Shown here one piece after another: positions 5,938 through 13,137 of a DNA stretch of 17,163 nucleotides. The translations under genes were made by a program, and so were the position numbers. Below the pieces are notes generated by a model. It did not search any database. It saw only the letters and a list, made by a program, of their open reading frames with translations, and was not told the DNA's origin. Source of the stretch: Thermoplasmata archaeon (GTDB lineage Archaea; Thermoplasmatota; E2; DHVEG-1). Within the stretch, counting starts at the first letter, position 1. The number at the start of each line of letters is the position of its first letter. The stretch is from NCBI GenBank assembly GCA_003651045.1, contig QMTJ01000007.1, positions 1-17,163 of the forward strand, written 5' to 3'.

Positions 5938-6933
5938 ATGAATAAAAAAATAATAATATTAATAATTTTATCAATATTAGTACTAACAAACATCGAGGGA
6001 GTATTAGCTATAAAAACTAAAAACAATTTATATGAAAAAGATGTTAATCTAAAATCAGTTTCTTCAAAAGGCGACGGGGAAACAAAGAGATATGCATTAG
6101 TTATTGGAACAGATCCTATGGCATTTTGTACAAATGATGCAGAAGATATGTCTTCAGTGTTAGAGGATCATGGTTGGAATGTAAAAGTCTATAAAGGGCT
6201 ATCTGCAACTAAAGAAAATATTTTGAATGGTATTCAATGGTTGGCAGATCAGTCAGATAGCGATGATATTGTATTGTTTTTCTTTTCAGGCCATGGAGCT
6301 ACAAGGGTCATCGCTGATTATTATAATAAGCCAATTTTTCTAATTGAACTTAAATTAGCTTTTTTAAAAATAAATCCTTTAACAACACAAGTTCTTATTT
6401 TTGACACTTGCCATGCTGGAACTTTAAACGTCGGTGCAGATGTTCCTAAATTTAGATTAAAATATTTTTATTATGACGGAGAATACCCCGATGGTGATGA
6501 AGAATTTGAAAAATATGGTTTTTTTGGATTTAATGGTACAGGGCGAGTCGTCCTTGCTGCATGTAAAGGTTTCCAATATTCTTATGGTGACCCCTATCTA
6601 AGAAACGGTGTTTTTACATATTACTTAGTTGAAGCATTACGTAACAAAGAAACAGATACAAACAAAAACGGATGGATTTCTGAAAAAGAAGCATTTGATT
6701 ATGCAAAACCAAAAACTAGGCAGAGAACAAAAGATTATTCTTTATTAGGGCAATGTCCTGAGATAGTTAAAGATACACATCTAGGTCAAGTAAGTTTAAT
6801 AAAAGTAGAGAAAAAAGGAGTAAACCGTAATAAATCATTTTCGTTAATAGAAAATCACAATTTTTTAAATTCTAAAATATATATTTTGTTAAAAAATTTA
6901 TTGATCTCTCTGTCGAAGTTCTCTTTGGTATGA
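5938..6933 (+). CDS. Secreted caspase-like (peptidase C14 fold) protein with EF-hand loop
   Basis: The 331-residue product begins with a signal peptide (MNKKIIILIILSILVLTNIEG, likely cut near residue 24). A caspase-like p20 domain follows: RYALVIG (51-57), the ND.ED helix (66-70), FFFSGHGA with catalytic His119, and LIFDTCHAG with catalytic Cys158. LAACKGFQYSYGD and GVFTYYLVEAL (214-224) follow, as in the family. Both dyad residues are intact, so it is probably an active cysteine peptidase outside the membrane; specificity is unknown. DTNKNGWISEKE (240-251) is a perfect EF-hand calcium loop next to the core. The segment between His and Cys looks short. The C-terminus (about 300-331) is an amphipathic, Leu-rich tail of unknown role. 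I chose ATG 5938, with GTGGAG 6 nt upstream, over GTG 5926, which is part of that site. It is a single gene, convergent with the zinc-ribbon gene. Confidence 0.82.
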   Translation: MNKKIIILIILSILVLTNIEGVLAIKTKNNLYEKDVNLKSVSSKGDGETKRYALVIGTDPMAFCTNDAEDMSSVLEDHGWNVKVYKGLSATKENILNGIQWLADQSDSDDIVLFFFSGHGATRVIADYYNKPIFLIELKLAFLKINPLTTQVLIFDTCHAGTLNVGADVPKFRLKYFYYDGEYPDGDEEFEKYGFFGFNGTGRVVLAACKGFQYSYGDPYLRNGVFTYYLVEALRNKETDTNKNGWISEKEAFDYAKPKTRQRTKDYSLLGQCPEIVKDTHLGQVSLIKVEKKGVNRNKSFSLIENHNFLNSKIYILLKNLLISLSKFSLV

Positions 6934-7070
6934 TCACAAATCCTTATCCAATAATGTAGCTACTGTGAACTAGAAATGTTTATTGTAAAAAAAAATTATG
7001 CGTGATTCATTTTCTATAATAAAATCTAAAAAGTTTCTTACTTACAAAGTGATTAAAAATAGTTTTTTCT

Positions 7071-7604
7071 TTATTTTTCTTTATCTATCATTTTAAAAAT
7101 AGATGGTAGATGGATTGTATATGAGCCATCTTTTTGGATGATAATTGGTTCCTCTTCTAATAATCCTTTTAAATCGATTTTGTAACTACCTGGTCTTTCT
7201 ATGTCAATTGTTTCTGGTTTGTCAGATTGGTCTGTTTCCAGTTTAATTTTTTCAATAATAGTTTTTCTATAGTTTTCATCAGTTATAACTTTGATGTCTT
7301 CTTTATCCATGGTAGTTTTTTCTTTACTAAGGTGTTTCTCCATTGCTTTACGTATATCTCGGGGTTTGATTTTAACCCAGTTACCGGTTTTTTCAAATAG
7401 ATCTTCGTCTTGGGAACCTATTAGTTCCAAGATAGCTGATTTGATGTCATCTTTGGTTTTTTCTCTAATACGTTCCCGTTGTTTTTCATCAAGTGGTTCT
7501 TTTGTGAAAAAGAAACGGTTACCACCGCAGTCTGGGCATCCTTTAAGTAGTTGTGTTGATCCTTCTTCGAATACACGTCCACATTTCAGACATTGATGCG
7601 GCAT
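7071..7604 (-). CDS. OapC/ArvC-type zinc-ribbon protein (DUF2072-like)
   Basis: The 177-residue product starts with a zinc ribbon: Cys5-x2-Cys8 and Cys23-x2-Cys26 (MPHQCLKCGR ... KGCPDCGG). A charged helical linker (about 40-130) and a small beta-rich end (PGSYKIDLKGLLEEEPIIIQ, then GSYTIHLP) follow. This layout, and its place after an OapB-type protein and an Era-like GTPase, match the archaeal zinc-ribbon family that databases call OapC/ArvC. These genes often neighbour orc1/cdc6 in archaea, hence a suspected link to replication, but no biochemical role is established. An orc1 gene is not seen here. The start lies 3 nt after the stop of the upstream gene, so it is the third gene of the operon. 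Confidence 0.85.
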   Translation of the reverse strand: MPHQCLKCGRVFEEGSTQLLKGCPDCGGNRFFFTKEPLDEKQRERIREKTKDDIKSAILELIGSQDEDLFEKTGNWVKIKPRDIRKAMEKHLSKEKTTMDKEDIKVITDENYRKTIIEKIKLETDQSDKPETIDIERPGSYKIDLKGLLEEEPIIIQKDGSYTIHLPSIFKMIDKEK

Positions 7605-7607
7605 TTT

Positions 7608-7985
7608 TTATTTAGCACCTCTACCTGGTATTATCTTGATTTGTATCATATCGTTATCTTTTTTAACTGTTTTTAATAGGTTTGCAGGACCTATAAGGGT
7701 TATACGTGGTTTACGGGTTATACCTAGTAGTCTTTGGAAAAAAGTCGGTTGATCTTCTCCGTATCCTTCCATTTCAACTCCGATGAAAGTGTCTTGTTCG
7801 ATTTCTTTCATTGTTCGTTCAATTAAACTAGTTTGTTCTATTGGTGTTAAACCATGTTCTAGGACGAGTATTTTACCGTTTTTGACTTCCCGGAGTATGA
7901 ATTTTAGTTTTTCTTCTGAGCTGAGTTCTTGTAATTTATGTCGCGATACCAGGTTGAATGATATCCCTCTATCTTTTTTTGTCAA
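7608..7985 (-). CDS. OapB/ArvB-type protein (DUF2073-like)
   Basis: The 125-residue product has conserved stretches ILREVKNGKILVLEHGLTPIEQ and DTFIGVEMEGYG, then a C-terminal strand region ending IKIIPGRGAK, which match the archaeal DUF2073 family (OapB/ArvB). It is a soluble alpha/beta protein with no metal ligands or membrane helix; the molecular role is unknown. Translation probably starts at TTG 7985. GGAGGT at 7995-8000 lies 9 nt upstream and overlaps the stop codon of the GTPase gene, so translation is likely coupled. It is the middle gene of a three-gene operon whose order GTPase-OapB-OapC recurs in archaea, arguing for a shared complex. Confidence 0.85.
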   Translation of the reverse strand: MTKKDRGISFNLVSRHKLQELSSEEKLKFILREVKNGKILVLEHGLTPIEQTSLIERTMKEIEQDTFIGVEMEGYGEDQPTFFQRLLGITRKPRITLIGPANLLKTVKKDNDMIQIKIIPGRGAK

Positions 7986-7992
7986 ACTATAT

Positions 7993-8649
7993 CTACCTCC
8001 GTTTCTTTTTTCTTTTTTTACTGAAATGTTTCACCATGGTAGAATACAGGTTGTCAGCGTTGTAACCAGTTAACGCACTGATGGGGACAACAGGGTGTTG
8101 TGGGAACGCTGATTTTAGAGTCGCTGGACTAGCGTCTTCTATATCTATTTTGTTTGCAGCTATAAGCACAGGTAGGTTTCTTGCTTCTAGGTTCCCAAGT
8201 ATGGTTACATTTACTTGGGTGAATGGATCTTGTGTTGAGTCCATGACTAGTAGCACCCCGTCTATATCTTCAAGCCATTTAATGGATTCAATTACTCCCT
8301 CGGTGGCTTCTTTTGCACGTTGTTTTGCTTCTTCTTTACTAAGACCCCAGGTGTTCATGAAATCTTTGAAATCTATTTTTGTAGTTATACCTGGTGTGTC
8401 TACAATGTCCATTACTAGTGATGAGTTGCCGTTTTCTACTCTTACATCTTTTTTCCATTTCGCCCGTCGTGTTTCATGTGGTATTTCAGAAACGCTACCC
8501 ATGATGTCTCCTGTCCAGTCACGTAGTATACGGTTAGCAAGGGTTGTTTTACCAACATTTGGGGGACCATAAATACCGATTTTAACATGTTTTTTACCAA
8601 AAATCTTCTGCAATATAGTAGAAAGACTAACTTTTCCAAATATTCCCAT
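7993..8649 (-). CDS. Era-like small GTPase of the OapB/OapC cluster
   Basis: The 218-residue protein has all G motifs: G1 GPPNVGKT (28-35), candidate G2 Thr60 in SEIPHETRR, G3 DTPG (84-87), G4 NKID (166-169) and G5 SAL (191-193). The Era/Obg-type spacing fits the TRAFAC class. The C-terminus is very basic (KKRKKKRR), consistent with binding nucleic acid or ribosome, as inference. There is no KH domain, so it is not bacterial Era itself. A cluster of GTPase, OapB and OapC is common in archaea and suspected to link to replication or ribosome work. The start ATG 8649 has AGGAGG 9 nt before it. An upstream ATG at 8653 is out of frame and soon stops. It is the first gene of the operon. Confidence 0.88.
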   Translation of the reverse strand: MGIFGKVSLSTILQKIFGKKHVKIGIYGPPNVGKTTLANRILRDWTGDIMGSVSEIPHETRRAKWKKDVRVENGNSSLVMDIVDTPGITTKIDFKDFMNTWGLSKEEAKQRAKEATEGVIESIKWLEDIDGVLLVMDSTQDPFTQVNVTILGNLEARNLPVLIAANKIDIEDASPATLKSAFPQHPVVPISALTGYNADNLYSTMVKHFSKKRKKKRR

Positions 8650-8658
8650 CCATTTATT

Positions 8659-8674
8659 CCTCCTAGTAACTAGG
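8659..8674 (-). promoter_or_regulatory. GTPase-operon ribosome binding site overlapping a palindrome
   Basis: CCTAG-TAA-CTAGG at 8662-8674 is a perfect 5-bp inverted repeat. Its left arm overlaps the AGGAGG site (8659-8664 on the minus strand), so the mRNA could form a small hairpin hiding part of the site. The short stem is weak, and this could equally be a DNA operator or chance. A TATA-like CTATAAA near 8704-8710 precedes it. Confidence 0.35.
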
Positions 8675-8818
8675 TGTTTTATACAAGTAAGACAAATTAA
8701 GATATGTTTATAGTGGTTTATTAGTTTAATGGTAAAAAAACTATGTTTTTTTAAATAATAATTTAGAAAATCAGTAAAAAGGTTAAAAGTGAATTATCCC
8801 TGGATTTTATGAAAATCC

Positions 8819-8825
8819 TTAAATA
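8819..8825 (+). promoter_or_regulatory. TATA-like box of the coiled-coil gene
   Basis: TTAAATA followed by GC is placed to start a transcript near 8850. That leaves a leader of about 30 nt carrying GGGAGG (8868-8873), which argues for a start at ATG 8878 or 8884 instead of 8857. Confidence 0.45.
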
Positions 8826-8856
8826 GCAACAAATTCATTCATTTATTCTCTAATAT

Positions 8857-9858
8857 ATGTTAAATTTGGGAGGCATGATGTTTATGGCAGAAGAAAATAA
8901 ATCAGAAGGAAGTTATGGAAATTTTGATTCCCTTAAAGAACGTTTAACCGCTGTTACAAATCAAATTGATGCAATTAAGGACTCTTTCACCAGGAGCACC
9001 GAAGAGTTAGCGAAGATTCAAAGTATGCTCAATATTGGTAACTTGGATGATATAACTAGTGTACTTGAAAAATATGAAAATAGAATCGCTGAAGCAGAAA
9101 GAAAAAGGGAGGAAGCAATGGAGGGCGCTAGGAAATATAGTGAAGAACTTGAAAAGGAAAAGGAACGGTTGATAAAACTATGGGATGCCTATAAAAGTAG
9201 GGAAGAAGAGCTCTCTAATATAGAGAAAAAACTAGCAGAGTATGAAGAACGCGTTAGAACAGTCGAAGCTTCTAAAAAACAGATGGAAGAAGATTTCACA
9301 GCTAGAATTAATACCCTTGAACAAAAGTTAAAAGAAAACGAGGAGAAAATAACTCTTTTTGATGAATACAAGACAAGATGTGAAGAATTCGATCATATTA
9401 GAAACCAGTTAGAAACAGAGATACAAGAGTTAAAAGAAGAAAACGCTAAAAAAGAAGAAGAATTAAAACAGCTTAATGAAAAAATAGGTGAGTTAACCGA
9501 GCAGGCGCAGTATGCAGAGTATAAGGAGAAATATGAGGAAGTAAATGCTGAGTATGAAAAAGAAAAAGAACGACTCACAAAACTTTATCATCTCTACGAG
9601 GAAACCGATGCCGAATGTAAAAGGTTAAAAGAGGAGAATAAGAAATGGCAGGAATGGTACAACTCGAACAGGGAGATATTTAGTAAACTCTTCTCAACAG
9701 CTCCACCTGTTGGCACCACCCCATCCACGGGTGAAACAGTTGAACCAAACCCTACTACTTCTACATCTTCACCACCTGCTGGTGAGGTTGAAATCGATGT
9801 AGAAAACCCAGAGGATAAAACACCTAAGAAAAAAAGAAGATTCAAATTCAAAAAATAA
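8857..9858 (+). CDS. Coiled-coil protein with basic tail, function unknown
   Basis: The 333-residue product is not recognised. Residues 25-275 are almost continuous heptad-like coiled coil rich in Glu and Lys. A repeated unit occurs three times: EKEKERLIKLWDAYKSREEEL (98-118), ITLFDEYKTRCEEF (165-178) and EKEKERLTKLYHLYEETDAE (234-253), with the key Tyr at 112, 171 and 247. A Pro/Thr/Ser/Gly linker (281-309), an acidic patch (310-320) and a very basic end (KKKRRFKFKK) follow. There is no signal peptide or membrane helix, so it is cytoplasmic; the basic tail may touch nucleic acid or membrane lipid (inference). Starts in frame are ATG 8857, 8875, 8878 and 8884. GGGAGG at 8868-8873 favours 8878 or 8884. 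It is divergent from the GTPase operon and convergent with rad50, ending 29 nt before it. Confidence 0.85.
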   Translation: MLNLGGMMFMAEENKSEGSYGNFDSLKERLTAVTNQIDAIKDSFTRSTEELAKIQSMLNIGNLDDITSVLEKYENRIAEAERKREEAMEGARKYSEELEKEKERLIKLWDAYKSREEELSNIEKKLAEYEERVRTVEASKKQMEEDFTARINTLEQKLKENEEKITLFDEYKTRCEEFDHIRNQLETEIQELKEENAKKEEELKQLNEKIGELTEQAQYAEYKEKYEEVNAEYEKEKERLTKLYHLYEETDAECKRLKEENKKWQEWYNSNREIFSKLFSTAPPVGTTPSTGETVEPNPTTSTSSPPAGEVEIDVENPEDKTPKKKRRFKFKK

Positions 9859-9887
9859 AAAAACAGTTAACTTTCCTAAATTTTTTT

Positions 9888-11993
9888 TTATTCTATTTTT
9901 ACAGTACTATTTCCTTCCTCATCCTCAGTAACATAAATAATATGTTCCATATAGTTTTTCACATCCTCTATATGAGTAATGAGGAAAATCTGCCTAAACT
10001 TAGATGATAAACTATTTAATGCTTTCATAATGTTTTGTCTTCTAAAAACATCCTGTGACCCAAATATTTCATCTAATATTATAAAATTAAACACACCACC
10101 TGCTCTTTCTGTTATAACCTCTGAAATAGCAAGTCTTAAACATAGATTCACCAGGTCTTCCTCTCCACCTGAGAAACGTTTAACTTCATATTTCTCGCCA
10201 TTATCGTAGATAAAGAGATCATAGTTTTCATCAAGTTCAACTTCAGAATATTTACCATCAGTAAGCGTTCTAAAGAAATCAGAGGAATACAGTGATAATG
10301 TAGGTCTTATACGAGAGATTAAATGTATCCTGAAACTAGACATTACTTCAGAGAGCAAGTTTAGGTAACGAACTGTTTTTTCCTCCTCCTGTAGTTTTTT
10401 CTTTATACGGTTTAACTCACTTAGTCGTTCCTTTAAATTTCTAATCTCTTGATCAACAAGTTTTTTCTCCCCTTCTTTTTTCTCCAACTCGACCTTGATA
10501 TTCATAAGTTTATCTTTTTCTTTGTTAAAAAAATCAAGAGAACCCTGGTATTTCTCGTAACATTTTTTAACTTGTTTTTTAACATTTTCAAACTCGTGGG
10601 TGTTAAAAACGATTTCACCAATACTTTTGTATTCTCTTTTTTTCTTTAACCACTCCTGTTTTTCACGTTCAACCTCAGATGAAACATGTTTTATCTTAGC
10701 AATAACACGTTCTCTTTCTCTGAACTGATCTTGTAAATAATTCCTTTTTTTCTGAAGAGCAACATGTTCACGTGATAAACGTTCTTTTTCATCTTCTACT
10801 TTTTTAATTTCACTCTCAAGTGATTTCATCTCTTTTTGTTTACTTTTTATTTCGTCATCAAATTTTTTTAAAAGAACATTATATTGTCTACCCAGTACTC
10901 GTTCACATGTAGGGCATCTGGCATCGGAACCAAGTTTTTTAATATTTCTTTTTTTAACATCAACATCAGAAATCTCTTTTAGAATACGTTGTATAATAGT
11001 TTTTTTCTGTTCAATGTTTTTCAAAAAACTTTCTAATAATTGGTTAACCTCATCTAAACGTTGTTCAGTTGAATTAAAATCTTTTTCGATGTTTCTAAAA
11101 ACAACAAGTTTTTTTTCCTCTGTTTTAAGTGTTTTTTCTCTGCCTCTAATTTTTTCCTCTAACAATTTGATTTCTTCAGATAAATTCTTCTTTTTTTCAA
11201 AAAGAGTCTTCCTTTCAACGAGTTTCTCCTCATATTTTTTTAGTTTTTCATACTCGTTTTTATCACTAATATACTGTTTTTCAAGAGAATTCAACTCTTT
11301 TTTATACTTCTGTACTGTCTCCTGAAGCTGTTGTATTATAATATTGATTTCTTTTTTTCTTTCATCGAGTTTTTTTATTTCTTCTTTAAAAACTTCCTCT
11401 TTTTTTCTACCAGTTTCATCAACGAGGTCATTCCTCATTTTTTCTATTAAAACATCTTTGTTTTTTTTATCAGATCGTATTTCTTTTATAACGAGGTCTA
11501 ATGAGTCAATCCCGAGCATCCGTAGTATCAAAGGTTTTCTTTCACTCGCTATCATAGATGATAAAGCGTTGAGTTCTTTTTGTTTAGCAAAAATACTTGT
11601 GAAAAATGATTTAAAATCCATACCAAGTTTTTTTTGAATGAATTTATTAACTGCTTCTACACCTGTTGCAGCTATTTTACCATTAACTGTAACCGTGGCA
11701 GATGCTGTTAGGTTTTTCCCGGTCATCTCTCTAACTATTCTATAATTGTTTTCTTCGAAGACAAACTCGAGTTCTACTCGGCATGGTTCAGAGGTTTTAG
11801 CGTTTTGTCTTTTTATCTGATCAGCGGGTGTCCTAGCTGCAACTGGGCCATAGAGGACCCATGCTATTGCTTCAAAAATGGTGGATTTCCCAACGCCGTT
11901 GAGTCCTACTATACCTGTTACGCCATCTGGGAATTCAATTGTAACGTCTTTGAATTTCCTAAAGTTTTTTAGTACTAGTGTTTTCAGTATCAT
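9888..11993 (-). CDS. rad50: Rad50 double-strand break repair ATPase
   Basis: Rad50 is the SMC-like ATPase that clamps DNA ends and, with Mre11, starts resection of double-strand breaks. The 701-residue protein shows Walker A GLNGVGKST (30-38), a Q-loop Gln138, a long coiled coil (about 180-540) interrupted by a CPTC zinc hook (Cys360 and Cys363) near its centre, the ABC signature FSGGE (607-611), Walker B FIILDE (637-642) with a D-loop after it, and a switch His674 (ITH). All catalytic parts are present. The length is below the 850-900 residues of well-studied archaeal Rad50, because the coiled-coil arms are shorter. The start overlaps the end of mre11 by 4 bp, which means coupled synthesis. 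It is the last gene of its operon and convergent with the coiled-coil gene. Confidence 0.96.
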   Translation of the reverse strand: MILKTLVLKNFRKFKDVTIEFPDGVTGIVGLNGVGKSTIFEAIAWVLYGPVAARTPADQIKRQNAKTSEPCRVELEFVFEENNYRIVREMTGKNLTASATVTVNGKIAATGVEAVNKFIQKKLGMDFKSFFTSIFAKQKELNALSSMIASERKPLILRMLGIDSLDLVIKEIRSDKKNKDVLIEKMRNDLVDETGRKKEEVFKEEIKKLDERKKEINIIIQQLQETVQKYKKELNSLEKQYISDKNEYEKLKKYEEKLVERKTLFEKKKNLSEEIKLLEEKIRGREKTLKTEEKKLVVFRNIEKDFNSTEQRLDEVNQLLESFLKNIEQKKTIIQRILKEISDVDVKKRNIKKLGSDARCPTCERVLGRQYNVLLKKFDDEIKSKQKEMKSLESEIKKVEDEKERLSREHVALQKKRNYLQDQFRERERVIAKIKHVSSEVEREKQEWLKKKREYKSIGEIVFNTHEFENVKKQVKKCYEKYQGSLDFFNKEKDKLMNIKVELEKKEGEKKLVDQEIRNLKERLSELNRIKKKLQEEEKTVRYLNLLSEVMSSFRIHLISRIRPTLSLYSSDFFRTLTDGKYSEVELDENYDLFIYDNGEKYEVKRFSGGEEDLVNLCLRLAISEVITERAGGVFNFIILDEIFGSQDVFRRQNIMKALNSLSSKFRQIFLITHIEDVKNYMEHIIYVTEDEEGNSTVKIE

Positions 11994-13132
11994 TTACCTT
12001 CATCTCTAGCTTCGATTTTTTCAATGTAACCTATACCTAGTTTTAGGAGGATGTTTTTTTCTTGTATATCTTGTTTTTTAAGGAATTGTTTAAACTCGTT
12101 AACAAGTGCATTGATTTTAGAAGTTCCAAGGTTTTTTGTTTCATCTTCTTCTTTTATAACATCAGCTTTTATTTCGTAATGTATTGCTTCACTACTTAGT
12201 TTCCTTATTTCATGGAGGTCAATACTTCTGTAGATTTGCAATGGTATATTTTGTAGTGTTATACGGAATGTTTTACCCTGGGGTTGTATTGTTTCTACTG
12301 TTTCTCTTATTTTTTTCATGATTTCATCAAGTTTCAAGTTTGAGCATTTAATAGGTTTTGTATCAATCATTGGTCTTGTCTTAAGCTGTATAAAACTAGG
12401 TTTAAGTTTTTTGTTTGAGAGTTCGAGTTCTATGAAACCTTTTTTGTCACCTGCATCTGCGAAAGTAAAGTTTTCTGTTGAACCCGGGTAGAATGCGTTA
12501 CTGGTTAGTTGTGTGTATTTATGATAATGTCCTAATGCTATGTAGTCAAAGTCTTTACTGAGCATGTCGATTGGTATAAATAGTTCATTGAATTCGTTCA
12601 TACTAAAAACTTTGATACCTGTCACAGAACCATGTGCTACTAGAATGTTGTAATCAGCATTAGATACGGGTTTGATTTTTTTGAGTTCTTCATTGAATTC
12701 TTTTTTATTATTACTCTGCGGTAGAGCATGGATTATTGTTTTTTCATTGTTTATATTGAGGGATAATTTTTCGTATTTTTCATTATAAACAGGGTATATG
12801 TTTTCTACATGGTCAAATATACTGAAGATATGCCCGGTTTCTCTGAGTTTAGGATGTTCATGGTTACCTGCTATGACAACAAAGGGTATACCTGTTTTTG
12901 AAAGCCGTATAAGTTGTTTCATAGAGAATGTGATAGCTCGGTTGTTAGGTCGTACTGAGTCAAAAAGGTCACCAGCATGTATTATGAGATCAGGTTTTGT
13001 TTTAACAGCGTAATCAATGAATTGTTCAAAAACGTTGTAGACATCTAGTTCACGCTGGTTTATACCTTCTTCTGTTACTTTACGATACGCGGAATAACCT
13101 AAGTGTGTGTCAGCAATATGTAGAATCTTCAT
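11990..13132 (-). CDS. mre11: Mre11 nuclease
   Basis: Mre11 is a manganese-dependent 3'-5' exonuclease and endonuclease that acts with Rad50 at broken DNA ends. The phosphoesterase motifs are intact in the 380-residue product: ADTHLG (Asp8, His10), HAGDLFD (Asp55), AGNHEHP (Asn90, His91), VAHGSV and LGHYHKY. The C-terminal third (about 275-380) is the less conserved capping and Rad50-binding region. The length is usual for archaeal Mre11. The gene starts only 5 nt after the stop of a flavoprotein gene and overlaps rad50 by 4 bp. No clear ribosome binding site precedes ATG 13132, so it probably relies on coupling to the upstream gene. HerA and NurA, frequent partners elsewhere, are not in this window. 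Confidence 0.96.
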   Translation of the reverse strand: MKILHIADTHLGYSAYRKVTEEGINQRELDVYNVFEQFIDYAVKTKPDLIIHAGDLFDSVRPNNRAITFSMKQLIRLSKTGIPFVVIAGNHEHPKLRETGHIFSIFDHVENIYPVYNEKYEKLSLNINNEKTIIHALPQSNNKKEFNEELKKIKPVSNADYNILVAHGSVTGIKVFSMNEFNELFIPIDMLSKDFDYIALGHYHKYTQLTSNAFYPGSTENFTFADAGDKKGFIELELSNKKLKPSFIQLKTRPMIDTKPIKCSNLKLDEIMKKIRETVETIQPQGKTFRITLQNIPLQIYRSIDLHEIRKLSSEAIHYEIKADVIKEEDETKNLGTSKINALVNEFKQFLKKQDIQEKNILLKLGIGYIEKIEARDEGK

Positions 13133-13137
13133 ACTTA

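Noticed and set aside
6934..7070. Possible small RNA between the caspase-like gene and the zinc-ribbon gene
   Set aside because: No stable stem, C/D box pair or promoter is apparent. It looks like an AT-rich convergent gap.
8081..8572. 163-codon + strand open frame
   Set aside because: It is antisense to the GTPase gene, whose G motifs are complete.
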